A stretch of DNA of 64,000 nucleotides from Forficula auricularia (lineage: Eukaryota; Arthropoda; Insecta; Dermaptera; Forficulidae): contig JALMQS010000070.1 in NCBI GenBank assembly GCA_024734495.1, positions 12,285,294 through 12,349,293 of the forward strand, in the 5' to 3' direction. Below, piece by piece: positions 1 to 10,989 of the stretch. Position numbers and translations under genes: made by a program. Under the pieces are notes generated by a model. It saw only the letters and a list, made by a program, of their open reading frames with translations. It was not told the DNA's origin and made no database searches. How positions within the stretch are numbered: position 1 is the first letter of the stretch; each line of letters begins with the position of its first letter.

Positions 1-502
1 CCTTTTTTCCTTTCATTGTCATTCAGATCACATAATTTAAAAAGTAATGAGCCGATTTGCTTGACATTGATATCAATGTAAAGCTAAATAAATAAGCTTT
101 AAAGATATATTTATTTTATAAATATCGGCTTGGCCATTTAAAAGAAAAACGACCCTGTATGCGCGCTTAGAGGTTGAGTCGATTTAGCTGCTCCCGAGTG
201 TAGTATTTATACATATCGATTCTTCATACTTGTCTTTAGAAATATTTTCCAATTTTCTATGTTACTTGGCTATAATATGAGAAAAATATAGCGATATATA
301 TATCGTATCGGTATTTACAAACAGTATCGATATCTGTCGAGAGTATTGGGGAGAAAATATCGGCATTTTTCACAAAGTTAGTCATTATCTAAAAACATTC
401 CCAAAATATATCAAAATATTTAAGTGAAATTCGAAAAATTAAAGACACATGTAGAAATTATAAAAAGTTTTTTAATTTATTTATTTTTACAATCAATCAA
501 AC
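1..502. other. AT-rich DNA without a gene
   Basis: No open frame or RNA gene is visible. Positions about 262-380 are rich in TATCGATA-type palindromes, which recur near 3235-3300 and 26755-26880, suggesting an old dispersed repeat. Confidence 0.6.
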
Positions 503-520
503 CAGTATATACCTGGTTTA

Positions 521-793
521 CTTAGAGAAAGTGCTGTAGGATTTAGGTCAAACATGATATTAATTAATAAAGTAAAGGGTGTGTAGTTTCACAGTGAATG
601 AAATAAAACTCAAAGAGGTTTATACAAACTCAATATATTTCGGATTATTAGTCCATTATCAGGAGTTTACAGGTTAAAAACTGTTTTTAACTCCTGATGA
701 TGGACTAATAATCCGAGATATATTGAGTTTGTATAAACCTCTTTGAGTTTTATTTCATTCACTGTGAAACTACACACCCTTTACTTTATTAAT
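521..793. mobile_element. Foldback retroelement-like insertion with hammerhead-like motif
   Basis: A short leader (CTTAGAGAAAGTGCTGTAGG) is followed by two ~100-bp inverted arms, about 560-664 and 690-793. The whole is flanked by an 18-bp direct repeat with one mismatch (503-520 and 794-811), read as a target-site duplication. A single-arm relative lies at 14310-14489 and starts with the same leader. Each arm carries the CTGATGA-stem-GAAA motif. A long, variable target duplication suggests target-primed reverse transcription rather than a cut-and-paste transposon. The retroelement class is inferred. Confidence 0.7.
694..718 (+). ncRNA. Hammerhead-like motif, copy 1 (mirror copy on minus at 638-662)
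   Basis: CTGATGA (694-700), one extra T, stem GGA/TCC (702-704 with 712-714), then GAGA. The minus-strand mirror has CTGATAA and intact GAAA. Bases just before the core (AACTC) can pair with bases after it (GAGTT), as stem I of a hammerhead would. Both copies have point changes in the core, so activity here is doubtful. Confidence 0.4.
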
Positions 794-1014
794 CAGTATA
801 GACCTGGTTTAGACGCCAGAAGAACTCTGTCTTATATGGGTTCACTATAGATACTATATGTATATATTTTTGTAAATATTAAAAAGGTTAATAAATTAAT
901 GTCCGAATTTTAACATGTCGGGATTTCGGCTTGACTTGTCGGGATTTTGGGTGCCAACCGTTTTATATACTCCCCCGTTAAGCCACTCCTCTTGTCCCAA
1001 GGGTTATGTAAAAA

Positions 1015-1180
1015 CGAGGTGTGAACCGCGATTTGAATTAAGTGTACACCGTCTTTGGAATTATTTGGAATTACTTTGGAATTCATTAGATAATCTATTG
1101 TATTCTATTGTCTTCTACTTGGAAATGAAAGTGGAAGTGGAAGTAGGTGTATTCGATATTAGGTCGCGGTTCACCCCTCG
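1015..1180. mobile_element. MITE with CGAGG termini and 8-bp target duplication, copy 1
   Basis: Terminal inverted repeats CGAGGTGTGAACCGCGA and its complement bound a 166-bp non-coding element. TGTAAAAA is duplicated at 1007-1014 and 1181-1188. Two further copies (24342-24489 and 34865-35025) have perfect 8-bp duplications. Eight bp is the hAT-type length, but these termini do not start with the usual CAG, so the superfamily is open. Confidence 0.85.
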
Positions 1181-1287
1181 TGTAAAAACAACTTCATACC
1201 ATCAAAGAAATCCCGCCGCTACAAAAAATATCTAATTTGATACAAAAAGTAATACTCGAAAAAATATCGATTATCAATACATTGAGA

Positions 1288-3207
1288 CGAGCTGCTCCAG
1301 GCGTGCCTTCGGCACGCCTCTACAGCTCGGCCCTCCGTACAGGTGTCCCTGGCGGGCGGCGTCTCGGCGTGTGATTATTAGGTCTGTAATATATATTTGT
1401 AATATTTTGCCCTCTTTCGGCCCCACGCACTCATTTTGGCTATTGATTTTTACAGCATACATTTTATATAGTCTTAAAAACTAACATTACAAAATTTGAT
1501 CTATATCGGAGAGAGTATTAAATTTTTGCCCCCACTCACATTTTGGGAGGTGCGAAAATATTTTTTGGATATTTGCAAATAAATAACTCTCAGTTTTCTA
1601 AAGAGTAAAAGAACAAAAAAAGCTAAAAAATTTCTATATTTTGCCCCCCCCCCCACCCCTTTCGCGCCCATAAAGTCAATTTTGATAGTTGATTTTTACA
1701 GGAATAGTTTCTTAAAGTAATAAAGAATAACTCTACAAATTTGATCAAGATAGGAGAGAGTTTTAATTTTTGCCCCTACTCACATTTTTGATAGTTGTGA
1801 GTCGAATTTCAAAAAATGCTGAAATTAGTTTTAGATATTTATTTTTAGAATTTTATTAAGTAAAAATCAAGTAGATATCATATCGTTCTTAATTGAAAAT
1901 GCATAATTAGTGTAAACACATTGCAAAGATATTTTGCCCCTTTTGACCCCTTAGGGGAAGAATTTCAAAAAATCCTGAAATTAGATTTTACATATTTTAA
2001 TTTAGTATTTTTATAAGTAAAAGCAAAAAGATATTTTATCGTCCTTAAGAGATATCGCATAATCAGTGAAAACACACTTTGCCCCCTTTTACTCCCTTAG
2101 GGGTCGAATTTCAAAAATCCCTTCTTAGTGAGCACCTATGTCATAGATGTAATATCATCTCCAAATTTCATGTTTCTATGTCCAGTGGTTCTAGCTGTTT
2201 TGATGATGAGTGAGTGAGTGAGTCTATCGGGCAAAGAATTTTATACAATACGAGTGCCCCAGGCGTGCCTTCGGCACGCCCTACAGCTCCGGCCCTCCGG
2301 CAGGCAGCCCTGGCGGGCGGCTTCTCTGCATCCGATTATTAGTTTTGTAATATATATTTGTAATATTTTGCCCCTCCTCCGCCCCCACTCACTCACTTTG
2401 GCTATTGATTTTTACAGCATACATTTTATATAGTCTTAAAAACTAACATTACAAAATTTGATCTATATCGGAGAGAGTATTAATTTTTTGCCCCCACTGC
2501 ACATTTTGGGAGGTTGAAATTATTTTTTAGATATTTCCGACTAAATAACTCTCAGTTTTCTAAAGAGTAAATGTACTAAAAAGCTAAAAATTATATAATT
2601 TTCCACCCCCCCTTCGCCCCCATACAGTCAATTTTGATAGTTGATTTTTACAGGAATAGTTTCATAAAGTAATAAAGAAAAACTCTACAAAATTTGATCA
2701 AGATAGAAGAGAGTTCTAATTTTTGCCCCCACTCACATTTTGGAAAGTTGGGAGTAAAATTTCAAAAAATCCTGAAATTACTTTTTAGATATTTGTATTT
2801 AGAATTTTATTAATTAAAAATCAAGTAGATATCTTATTGTTCTTAATTGAAAATGCATAATTAGTGTAAACACATTGCAAAGATATTTTTGCACCTTTTG
2901 ACCCCTCAGGGGTCGAATTTCAAAAATCCTGAAATTAGATTTTACATATTTTAATTTAGTATTTTTTATAAATGAAAAGCAAGTAGATATTTTATCGCCC
3001 TTAAGAGATATCGCATAATCAGTGAAAACACACTTTGCCCCCTTTTACCCACTTAGGGGTCGAATTTCAAAAAATCCCTTCTTAGTGAGCACCTATGTCA
3101 TAGATATAATATCCTCTCCAAATGTCATGTTTCTATGTCCAGTGGTTCTAGCTGTTTTGATGGTGAGTGAATGAGTCTATCGGGCAAAGAATTTTATATA
3201 ATATAGA
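1288..3207 (-). mobile_element. Two tandem Helitron-like units
   Basis: Two similar ~960-bp units (about 1288-2251 and 2252-3207) lie head to tail. Read on the minus strand, the array begins TCTATATTATATAAAATTC at 3207, preceded by A, a Helitron-type 5' start. Each unit ends in a GC-rich hairpin (GGCGTGCC-GAA-GGCACGCC) followed by CTCG and T. The usual Helitron end is CTRR, so CTCG is one base off in both units. Inside are internal ~235-bp repeats with C-rich tracts and no coding remnant. Helitrons often make tandem arrays. Non-autonomous Helitron is the best reading, not certain. Confidence 0.55.
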
Positions 3208-4028
3208 TTAGAAATATCATCGAAATATGGACATTTATGGATGGTTTTATGGACAAATATCGATATTTTGATATATCGATATATTTTGCCCATCCCTATT
3301 TGGAAAGATTCAAAATAACTTCTGTTTCCGATAAACACTCAATCATTTCAAGAATTTAATTTACTACATGTTAGGATAATTATTTTAAATATTTATGGTA
3401 TGTCCATCGTTATTTATTCAGTTCTCTTATTTTACCGCAATTATTGATTTCAAAGTATTCTAATCTATTAATTTAATAAAGTTTACGCTGAATCGTTGGT
3501 TGTCTGTTTCGAGAGAACTGCGATTCCCCTGGAGACGCAGTTGGAATTAGTTGGCTTGGAGAAGTGTGTCCCTGTTTTTGAGGCCACGAGTGAAAAGTCC
3601 CAACTGAAATTGCTGGTGGGATATTTATTCCCTTTCTGGGCCCCAATCTCAAGGTAAAATCTAATTAAAATTCCTCGCAAGCCCAGAAGGACTTAAGAAC
3701 TCTAGAGTCCCTTCACGACTGTTCCTTGAGGAATAAAAGAGCTTCTCACTTATCTCGCAGCGCTTGTCTCAACTTAATTGACACCGTTTAAAATGTTAAT
3801 ATCAGCACGATGCTGAATTATTGGAATTCAAATTGAATTTTGATTAATACTTTCAAACTGTTTATTCAACTAATATCCCAGCTCCGTCTTGACTTTGCCA
3901 ATTATTATTACCAATGACGATGAAAAATATTTGATTGCCTCCAGTTGGTGAAATTAAACGAAAAGTTTCTTTCTTTAGTTAATTAAAGACAAATATTTAA
4001 AAATAATTTTTATAAAAAAACAAAAAAA
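3208..4028. other. Non-repetitive AT-rich DNA
   Basis: No credible gene. CCCATCCCTA at about 3290-3299, preceded by ATATCGATATA-type sequence, resembles a hAT-like TAGGGATGGG terminus read backwards, but no partner end is seen. The short minus-strand ORF at 3483-3680 has no recognisable domain. Confidence 0.5.
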
Positions 4029-4979
4029 AACCGACTTCAAAAAAATTAAATCCAACAAACAAAATAATAATAACTTAAAAATAAAATAAAATACACTAAA
4101 AGGTATAAAATAATTATCTTATTTAGTCACAACTAAACGACGAAATATTAACATGAAATTACTTTTTGAAGTCGGTGCCAAACAAACTATACCTATAAGC
4201 GAGCGTACCCGCCAAACGTACTAAGTAAGATCCGTCGAATGCGATTCATAAAATGTATATGTTTGGCACCGACTTCAAAAAGTAATTTCATGTTAATATT
4301 TCGTCGTTTAGTTGTGACTAAATAAGATAATTATTTTATATCTTTTAGTGTATTTTATTTTATTTTTAAGTTATTATTATTTTATTTGTTGCATTTAATT
4401 TTTTTGAAGTCGGTTTTATTTTTTTTATAAAAATTATTTTTCTTTTTCTCTTTTTAGTGATGTTATTAATAGTGACTTAAGATAATCCTTTGTATGCATC
4501 TCTTAAGAGAAAGCCTCGGGCGTATGAATCAGAAAATGATAATAAAGTTCAATTCATAATTATAGAAATTCTCTCGAAACGTTTGCGGGCTTTAAATGAA
4601 TTAAGATTTTTTATAAAAGATTTTATTTATTATAATTTCGGTCATAAGAATTTGAGATTTACGTTATTTGGTCATTGATCATATTTTCAGAACTTGACCA
4701 AATTAATATGGTGCCACCCCTAAGATACCTTCTTTCCAATAAAAAAAGAATCATTAAAATCGGTTCATAAACAAAGAAGTTATGTCTGAACAAACATATC
4801 AAAAAAGGTCCAATACCAATGAAAAAAAACCGGACCAATCGGAAGCTAGACTGAACCCAATGCAATTTTTTTTCAAAATCGGTTCACCATTGGCGGAGAT
4901 ATGAGGTAACATAGACACAAAAAAAAAAAAAAAAAAATCAGTCTAATAGAGAACCTCCTCTTTTTTGAAGTCGGTTAAA
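4029..4979 (+). mobile_element. AACCGACTTC-family repeat, copy 1
   Basis: The element starts AACCGACTTCAAAAAA and ends TTGAAGTCGGTT. Its left half is a long palindrome (about 4029-4410) whose inner arms again carry GAAGTCGGTGCC and GGCACCGACTTC. Its right half has repeated phrases such as AAAATCGGTTCATA and a poly-A tract. Relatives lie at 18938-19652, 42463-42815 (reverse, truncated), 57690-58190 (truncated) and 59655-60745. No coding sequence. The class is unknown to me. Confidence 0.75.
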
Positions 4980-5016
4980 ATATAGAGGAAAAAGAAATAT
5001 TATAAAAAATTATTAG

Positions 5017-5693
5017 AACATATATCAGTGGGCTTGTATACCTAGTGCTTACAAGGTCCTAGTATGTACAAAAAAAGAACAAACTAGACAGGAATGCATC
5101 AAAATTAACCAAGAAAACCTAGAAGGAGTTAAGGAATTCCGCTACCTAGGAAGTAAAATAACATGGGATGGGAGGAGCGAAAACGAAATTAAATCAAGAA
5201 TTGCCCAATCAAAAATGGGGTTTAATTCAAAACAAAAACTATTATGCTCCTCCTCAATCAGCTTAGAAGACAGGAAGTTGCTATTGAAGACATATGTATG
5301 GAGCATAGCCATGTACGGGAGTGAAACCTGGACAATTAGAGAAGCGGAGAGAAAGAGATTCGAAATGTGGTGCTATAGAAGAATGATGAATATCAAATGG
5401 ATGGATAAAATTACAAATGAAGAAGTTCTTGGAAGAATCGGAGAAAGAAGAACCTTGTGGAAGAGTCTGAAGAAGAGAAGAGGTCAGATGATGGGGCACA
5501 CACTGAGACATGGGGGACTGCTTAGGGACATCTTGGAGGGGGAGGTGGGAAAGAAAAGGGGAAGGGGAAGACCCAGATTAGAATATTTCAACCAAATAAT
5601 TGGGGATATGGGATGCCAGACATTTAGAGAGGTCAAACAGCTGGCGGGGGACAGAGTCGAGTGGAGACGGATTGTTGCATCAAACCAGTCTTA
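5017..5693 (+). pseudogene. RTE-type LINE: C-terminal part of reverse transcriptase, 5'-truncated
   Basis: An uninterrupted frame of about 225 codons runs from 5017 to the stop at 5693. It reads as the region downstream of the reverse transcriptase catalytic core: VKEFRYLGSKIT, then KTYVWSIAMYGSETWTI, FEMWCYRRMM, WMDKITNEEVL, GHTLRHGGLLRDILEG and a basic GKKRGRGRPRL stretch. This series is typical of RTE-clade LINE ORF2 C-termini. The catalytic YxDD box and the endonuclease domain are absent, so it is a 5'-truncated dead copy. ATGATGATGATG just after the stop (about 5707-5720) matches the short-repeat 3' tails of RTE elements. The frame has no internal stop, suggesting a fairly young insertion. 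A more decayed relative is at 62310-62500. Confidence 0.85.
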
Positions 5694-5725
5694 GGACTGT
5701 ATACTCAATGATGATGATGATTACT

Positions 5726-6545
5726 AGGTCGAATGAATGAGGGATGCTTGATCTTCTCATAAGTCTCCTAATGATAATTCTCAAAACGTTTACCAAGTAT
5801 TTAGTGTTAATATTATAATTTTAATGGCTATGCCATTGGTTGTGTCCAGATTTTGATTTGAATTTTGAACCACTAAATGTTGAGTTATGAAGCTTACATT
5901 TTCAGATGATTTCGTGATAATTCCAAAAGTTAAGCTTATGATGGATTATATTCTTAACTTTTAAGGAGATAGGTGCTGGTTCTAGGTGAAACATTTTTAT
6001 ATAATAATAAAAAATTGGGTAAAATTGCGCGGTGGGTTTCACATAAAATGAAATAAAACAAAAGTGAGTTTAGATATATTTCCGGCTGACAACCCATTTT
6101 TACTTTCATTTCCAAGAGCTCGAATATTCCTCTCTCAAGTTCTTTACAGATGCTCTAATTCGGTTAAACAAATGACTTTTACCTCATCAATTATTAAGAA
6201 AAGTAAACGATATATTTAAAAAAGTAAAAACAGATATTGAATTTAGAAATATAAAAAAAAACACGTTTAGAGGTTCCAAAAAATGTGGAATAAACCGTTT
6301 GTTGATGCTTACTGAGGGCGGACCTGCCGATTTTAGTATTGGCAAGTAACAATTTAAAGCTTAATCAGCTACTGGTTAGAAAGAGTAAGCTTTTGGTCCA
6401 ATCAGTAAACCGGAAATAGCTCTTACTTTAGCCATTTTTTTTTTGGTTTTTCAAAAATATTAACTAATCGTTGTTATTGAAAGTCGTGTGGTGCACACCC
6501 CCATTTATTTAAAGCAGTATAAATTTGTGAGGCCTAGATATAACA
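5726..6545. other. No gene; contains one GGTGAAACAT box
   Basis: Positions about 5960-6015 carry GGTGCTGGTTCTAGGTGAAA and a TAATAATAAAA tail, related to the outer stem of 8676-8962 and to the mini-insertions at 27866, 40653 and 49633. Nothing else is recognisable. Confidence 0.5.
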
Positions 6546-6665
6546 TTTATTAAAAAATACAAATCTTTTAAAAACAATCAAGAACACGTTTATTCGAAAC
6601 CAAACGTTTAGGGAGAATTTCTCCCTTTGTCAATGGTAAATTTTTGTAAAAAAAAAGTACCCCAC
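6546..6665 (-). repeat. Repeat with degenerate hammerhead-like hairpin
   Basis: Matches 49964-50090 in sequence and order. On the minus strand it reads TTGACAA, A, then hairpin GGGAGAAATTCTCCC, then TAAACG. The second copy keeps GAAACG, so this one has lost the G. The stem is intact but the core is decayed. Confidence 0.5.
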
Positions 6666-6944
6666 CAGATTATCTTTAAAAAAAATATAAAAATTTATGA
6701 AAAATTACTTTTCTCTAAAAATGTTTTATAAACATTAAATAAAATATATATTATTAGATATAACATTAAACATTTTCCGACGATCCCTTCATCATCTAAA
6801 AGGGACTATCTATAATTTACTATTCTTAATCAGGAAAGATGTATTCGACGTTCTCCAGAATAAGCACGGAATAAAAAGATTACCTTAAGTACTGAGAAAA
6901 GTTATCAAAATTTCTCCAAGTGTATTCTAACCATAAAAAATCTT

Positions 6945-7168
6945 CAAGAAAGAATTTAATTAAGGAAAAAATCTAAGATTTTAGTAATATTTTTACATTG
7001 CATATCAGAGGGCTCCATCCCTTCAGGAATTAATTAATAGAGGGTCGAATTAACAAGTAGTACTCGGGTTCAACTCCTGAGGGGTCAAAGCCCTTTGATT
7101 TCCAATGTAAAAATATTACACTAAAATCTTAGATTTTTGACCTTAATTAAATTCTTTCTTGATATTTG
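6945..7168. repeat. Inverted pair of SINE 3' parts
   Basis: Two arms (about 6945-7035 and 7070-7168) are inverse copies. Each contains CAATGTAAAAATATT and AATCTAAGATTTT plus the CCTGAGGGG-type sequence following the B box in the SINEs at 34728-34855 and 35535-35650. The pair forms a hairpin of about 90 bp per arm. Confidence 0.6.
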
Positions 7169-7828
7169 AATGTAGTTGTATTTTTGAAAAAAATCCATCT
7201 AATGTTCAAAAAAAGATACTCAAACCTCCGGGCTAATTATTTTAATAAGAAATAATTTCGTTCAGATTCATTGAAATTTAATAAACCTTTCAATGAATAA
7301 ATTATAACATTTCGAATTTCTAGAGAAAGAATCGATATAGAAATAAACTCTATTAAAATCTTGTATTTACAAAATATTTGCAAAAATTACTTTCCTGGGG
7401 GTGGCATGCAAAATTGGCCAGCTTCCAAAATGAAAACAATTCCACTTTTCATGGCCTGTTTGAATCTATATGGAAATCAATTTATCTTAATATAGCATAC
7501 GTTAAAAGATCTCTTCGGTTTCAAAACATTTGAATATGTAAATAATACAAAATAATACAAAACTACAACAAATAGCGATAAAAACAAACGAGAATAAAAT
7601 TACGAACAGGAAGGATATTTTTCTTGTTTGCAATTCAGAATTATAATAATCGCTTTGGGCTGGTTTGGTCTATTACAAATGCAATTTCTCTAGAGGATGG
7701 AATTCACAAAACTTAAATACAACCACCCCTTGTCCTCAGAGATTGTCTCAGTTATTTTACTTGTGCTCTAGGATTCGATATTTAATATTTACACATTAAC
7801 ATATATCTATTATAGAAGCGCTTCTAAC
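7169..7828. other. AT-rich DNA, nothing recognised
   Basis: No open frame, RNA gene, repeat or terminal inverted repeat that I can support. Confidence 0.5.
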
Positions 7829-7832
7829 TTAA

Positions 7833-8429
7833 GGGCGTTCGGGACTTTTTATCATTTTTATAAGAAAATTCTCAAATTTTTACGATCGAATCATTTATGT
7901 ATTAAATATTTATTCCCGAAATTTCAAGTTGATCGTCTGTCCCATTATCGAGAAAATAATTATTGAAAATTGTCATTTTAACATGGAAGTAAATGGACCG
8001 AGCTTTTAAAAGGACTATAACTTCTATACAAATTATACAATTTTCAATAAAATTATACAGATCAATCATTCAACTTTTATGAATCGAATGATACATTTTT
8101 CAATAGATTTGGCAGTCTAGTTAATTAGATATTCATAATTGTAAAAAAAAAAAGTTATTTGCAGCCAACAGAATATAACAAAAGCACTAGTGTAGAATTC
8201 CAACTCTATTTCTTGAAATCGTTTTTGTGTTAAATAACTGTTTTTATAATGAGAAAAAATTTATCTCAATATTATTTTTATTAATATTATCGAAACAAAG
8301 ATTTTTATTCGAAATTAACCACATTATTAACATTTTTTTTTTAATTTAGTAGGTAGAAGTTGCCATTTTGTAGAAATGCTAAATATTTTTTCGTAGATCA
8401 ACCAAATAGATAAGCTGTCTCGAACTCCC
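7833..8429. mobile_element. TTAA-flanked MITE, GTTCGGGAC family, copy 1
   Basis: TTAA at 7829-7832 and 8430-8433 bounds a ~597-bp element. Its ends read GGGCGTTCGGGAC on the left and GTCTCGAACTCCC on the right, an imperfect inverted repeat. Other copies: 51362-51769, 51815-52411 and 53217-53822. No coding sequence. Confidence 0.7.
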
Positions 8430-8675
8430 TTAAATGAGAATTTTATATAAAGATGAAAAATACAATTTTGTTAAATATCTTGAAATAATAATAATAATAA
8501 TAATATATTTTTTCACAATTAGTCAAGGTTTAAGGTAGAAAATTTTACAAAAGATCCATTCTTATAAGAAATTTTTAGTTTATCCGATGCGAAGAGTTGG
8601 TGCCCCTGTATTTAGGCAACATATTGGGACCAGAAGAATGAAAGATGCGTATGAGCTAGGCGTTTTTAGAATTTC

Positions 8676-8962
8676 TTTTAAGGAGTTCGGTGTTGGTTCT
8701 AGGTGAAACATTTTAATATAATAATAAAACTTGAGTGAGATACGAGGTAGGTTTCACAAAAAAAAAGAATTTTTTTTTTTATTGTGAAACCTACCTCGTA
8801 TCTTACTCAAGTTTTATTATTATGTTTTTAGAATTATTCAGAGCTAACTTATGAGGAGAATTTTATAGGTTAAGTTTCATAAAAAGCGAACTTAACCTAG
8901 AAAATTCTCCTCATAAGTTATTTATAATGTTTCACCTAGAACCGACACCTAAATCCTTAAAA
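8676..8962. repeat. Nested palindrome: outer stem enclosing two hairpins
   Basis: Outer arms TTCTAGGTGAAACATT and AATGTTTCACCTAGAA enclose two separate long hairpins. Hairpin one has ~40-bp arms (TGAGATACGAGGTAGGTTTC) around a poly-A/T loop. Hairpin two has ~35-bp arms (CTTATGAGGAGAATTTT). As single strand this folds into a three-way junction. It is missing from the duplicate at 53205-54925. TTTTTAGAATTATTCAGAGC recurs in variants inside and beside it, suggesting stepwise insertions. Confidence 0.7.
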
Positions 8963-9117
8963 ATTATTTATTCAGAGCTTATTATATGGCATGGAAGCCA
9001 TCAAGTATGTATGAAAAAGGATAATTTTTACATAAGCTTTAAATAGGAAATAGAAAAGGTAGAGTTTAACATATAAACATTCGAGTTTTCAAGGATTTGC
9101 TGACTCAGTTTCATTTT

Positions 9118-9362
9118 CAGATCAACCAGATAGAGCTGCTGTCCCGAACCTCCTTAATAATTGCATTTTAATTTAGGGACAATAATTGAAAAACCGCAAA
9201 AATTGACATATACGATATACCAAACAGGGCAGAAAGACTCCTAAAATTAATGACAATATAATATCTTTGAATTCATTTTTTCAAATTTATCAAATCAAAT
9301 TATTTTGATTCGAATAGATATTTTTCTGTTTTTTGTTTATTTAATATACATTAGTAAAAATC
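9118..9362 (-). repeat. Inverted duplicate of 51170-51395
   Basis: The end of a GTTCGGGAC-family element (TGTCCCGAACCTCC, TTAA at 9154-9157) plus ~200 bp of flank matches 51170-51395 in reverse orientation. Element end and neighbour were duplicated together. Confidence 0.65.
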
Positions 9363-10195
9363 AAATTCAAAGTGCTATGTCATAAATATGTCTATTTTGA
9401 ACAATTTTTTCTTTTAAAAATGTCAATCAAGCATTTTGCGATTCTTATATAAATCCTTTATTTTGATTTTTATTATCTTCCTGAACAAGTAATAAAATCC
9501 GCGATATGTCTCCCTCCCCTTCTTTTCCCTAGTACTTTGGTTGCTCTTTTGTCACCCGTCGCCATTTTATGTCGCATTACAAAGAATGTGTGAATTACGA
9601 TCGTGATAATTAAAGTTTTATATTCAAGATTTTACGCCTCGTATCCGATCAGATGAGCTGTTGAGAAAACTTTGTAAAGTACTCGACGCATCTGTGTAAG
9701 TATGTGTGCGTGGGTTGAAACTCACACATATGGCGTCTTAACTATCGCCCTCGTGCTAGTACCTATATTCAATAAAGTTGGTCTTTTTTTTATGAAAGTC
9801 GATTTTAACAACCATCCCATCGTTCATACGAAAACTTTTCCAATATGTTCTCAAACTTGAAAAAAAAATTATATTGATTTTTCATTTCCTATCAATAAAT
9901 TAAAAATAAATAATAATGATTTATTATATGGTATATACGTAGAAAAAAAATATTAAAAATCCATTGAGTAAAAATATAAAAGCACACTGCTCCTTTCAAG
10001 GGCTCTTTTAATTCCGGGCGACCGGAGTTATAGAATTTTTCAAAAGTTTTCATTGTGTTTTGATTATTCGTATTTAGAAATTCCTGGTTGTAGAAAAAAA
10101 ATAGGAAAATAATAATAAAAAAAAAAAAAATCGTAAGGATCTGGAATAAAAACATAAAATTAAATAAGATTTGTTTCCAAGTTATATAAAAATAA
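9363..10195. other. No gene recognised
   Basis: Positions 9500-9790 are less AT-rich and non-repetitive within the window, ending in CAATAAAG, but no frame is convincing. The minus ORF at 9892-10443 is low-complexity and runs through poly-C tracts. Confidence 0.5.
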
Positions 10196-10445
10196 ATTAA
10201 TACGTTCTGATGTGGCCATCCACTTGACTTTACCATACACTTCTGGTTGAGTTTAGTCCAAGGACCTAGATTTTTATTTTTTGAACTTACACCCCCCCCC
10301 CCCCCCTCCCATTTTGGGTGATTAGTTTTTTGTATTTTTAATCTTCTGGTAGTCCACTGATTATGTAAATAAAATTTTTTGAGTTTGGTACAAGAGCCTA
10401 TATTTTCATTTTTTGACCCTACATCCCCCCCCCCCCCCCCCACAT
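10196..10445 (-). repeat. Poly-C module repeat, fragment of the GTATGGTAAAG family
   Basis: Starts TTCTGATGTGGCCATCCAC and contains ATTATGTA, TTGGTACAAGAGCCTATATT and two poly-C tracts (10292-10306, 10426-10440). The same ~110-bp module recurs in at least nine places. Confidence 0.65.
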
Positions 10446-10934
10446 GAAAATTTTCTGACTGTTCCCAGTAAGTGAAAAAATGACTTCATAGGCTACAAAG
10501 TATAAAATAATTAATATTTTGAAGCCCAATCAATGACCTGACGTCAGAGGTCTGCTTATAATATTTTTATCCCATTTGAAATGCCCATAGAAAATTATCA
10601 AATGAACAAAGAAAAAAAAATATTTGAAAATTATGCTTTCCAAGGCGAATTCGAATCGAAACCTATTCCTTCTAGTCGATCCTAGATTTCGTTTTAAATA
10701 TCTTTGTCCTGTGACCTGGGTCTTGCCATTTCTGAAATCAAAGAACTTCACTTGTTTTTTGAAATAATAAACTCCTCTCCTTAAATTTCAATCGAAGTTA
10801 ATTTATACGGATTAAAGAACACATAATATTGAAATAAAAAAATTGTAAGAATTTAATTTTTTGGCACACGCCTAATTAACTCCCCTCCCTTGACTGTGAT
10901 TTCATCAGGCTCTTCATCGTTCATTTTTCAATTC

Positions 10935-10937
<3 letters not shown>
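10446..10937. other. No gene recognised
   Basis: AT-rich, no repeat partner identified. The 73-codon minus ORF at 10530-10751 has no domain I recognise. Confidence 0.4.

Positions 10938-10982
<45 letters not shown>
10938..10982. repeat. (AT)n microsatellite
   Basis: About 45 bp of uninterrupted alternating A and T, directly left of the candidate LTR. Confidence 0.95.

Positions 10983-10986
<4 letters not shown>

Positions 10987-10989
<3 letters not shown>

Larger units (their letters stand above)
7820..9130 (+). repeat. Segmental duplication, copy A
   Basis: Colinear with 53205-54925, including the non-transposon part with TTATCCGATGCGAAG and GCGTATGAGCTAGGCG. Copy A alone holds the foldback at 8676-8962. 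Copy B alone holds the TA-flanked element at 54148-54845. Each copy gives the unoccupied site of the other's insertion. Confidence 0.75.

Noticed and set aside
915..1235. 106-codon plus-strand ORF
   Set aside because: Crosses a MITE with defined ends and target duplication (1015-1180). Coding across the insertion is chance.
9892..10443. 183-codon minus-strand ORF
   Set aside because: Runs through two poly-C tracts and poly-A/T, giving glycine and phenylalanine/isoleucine runs. It lies in the poly-C module repeat, not a gene.
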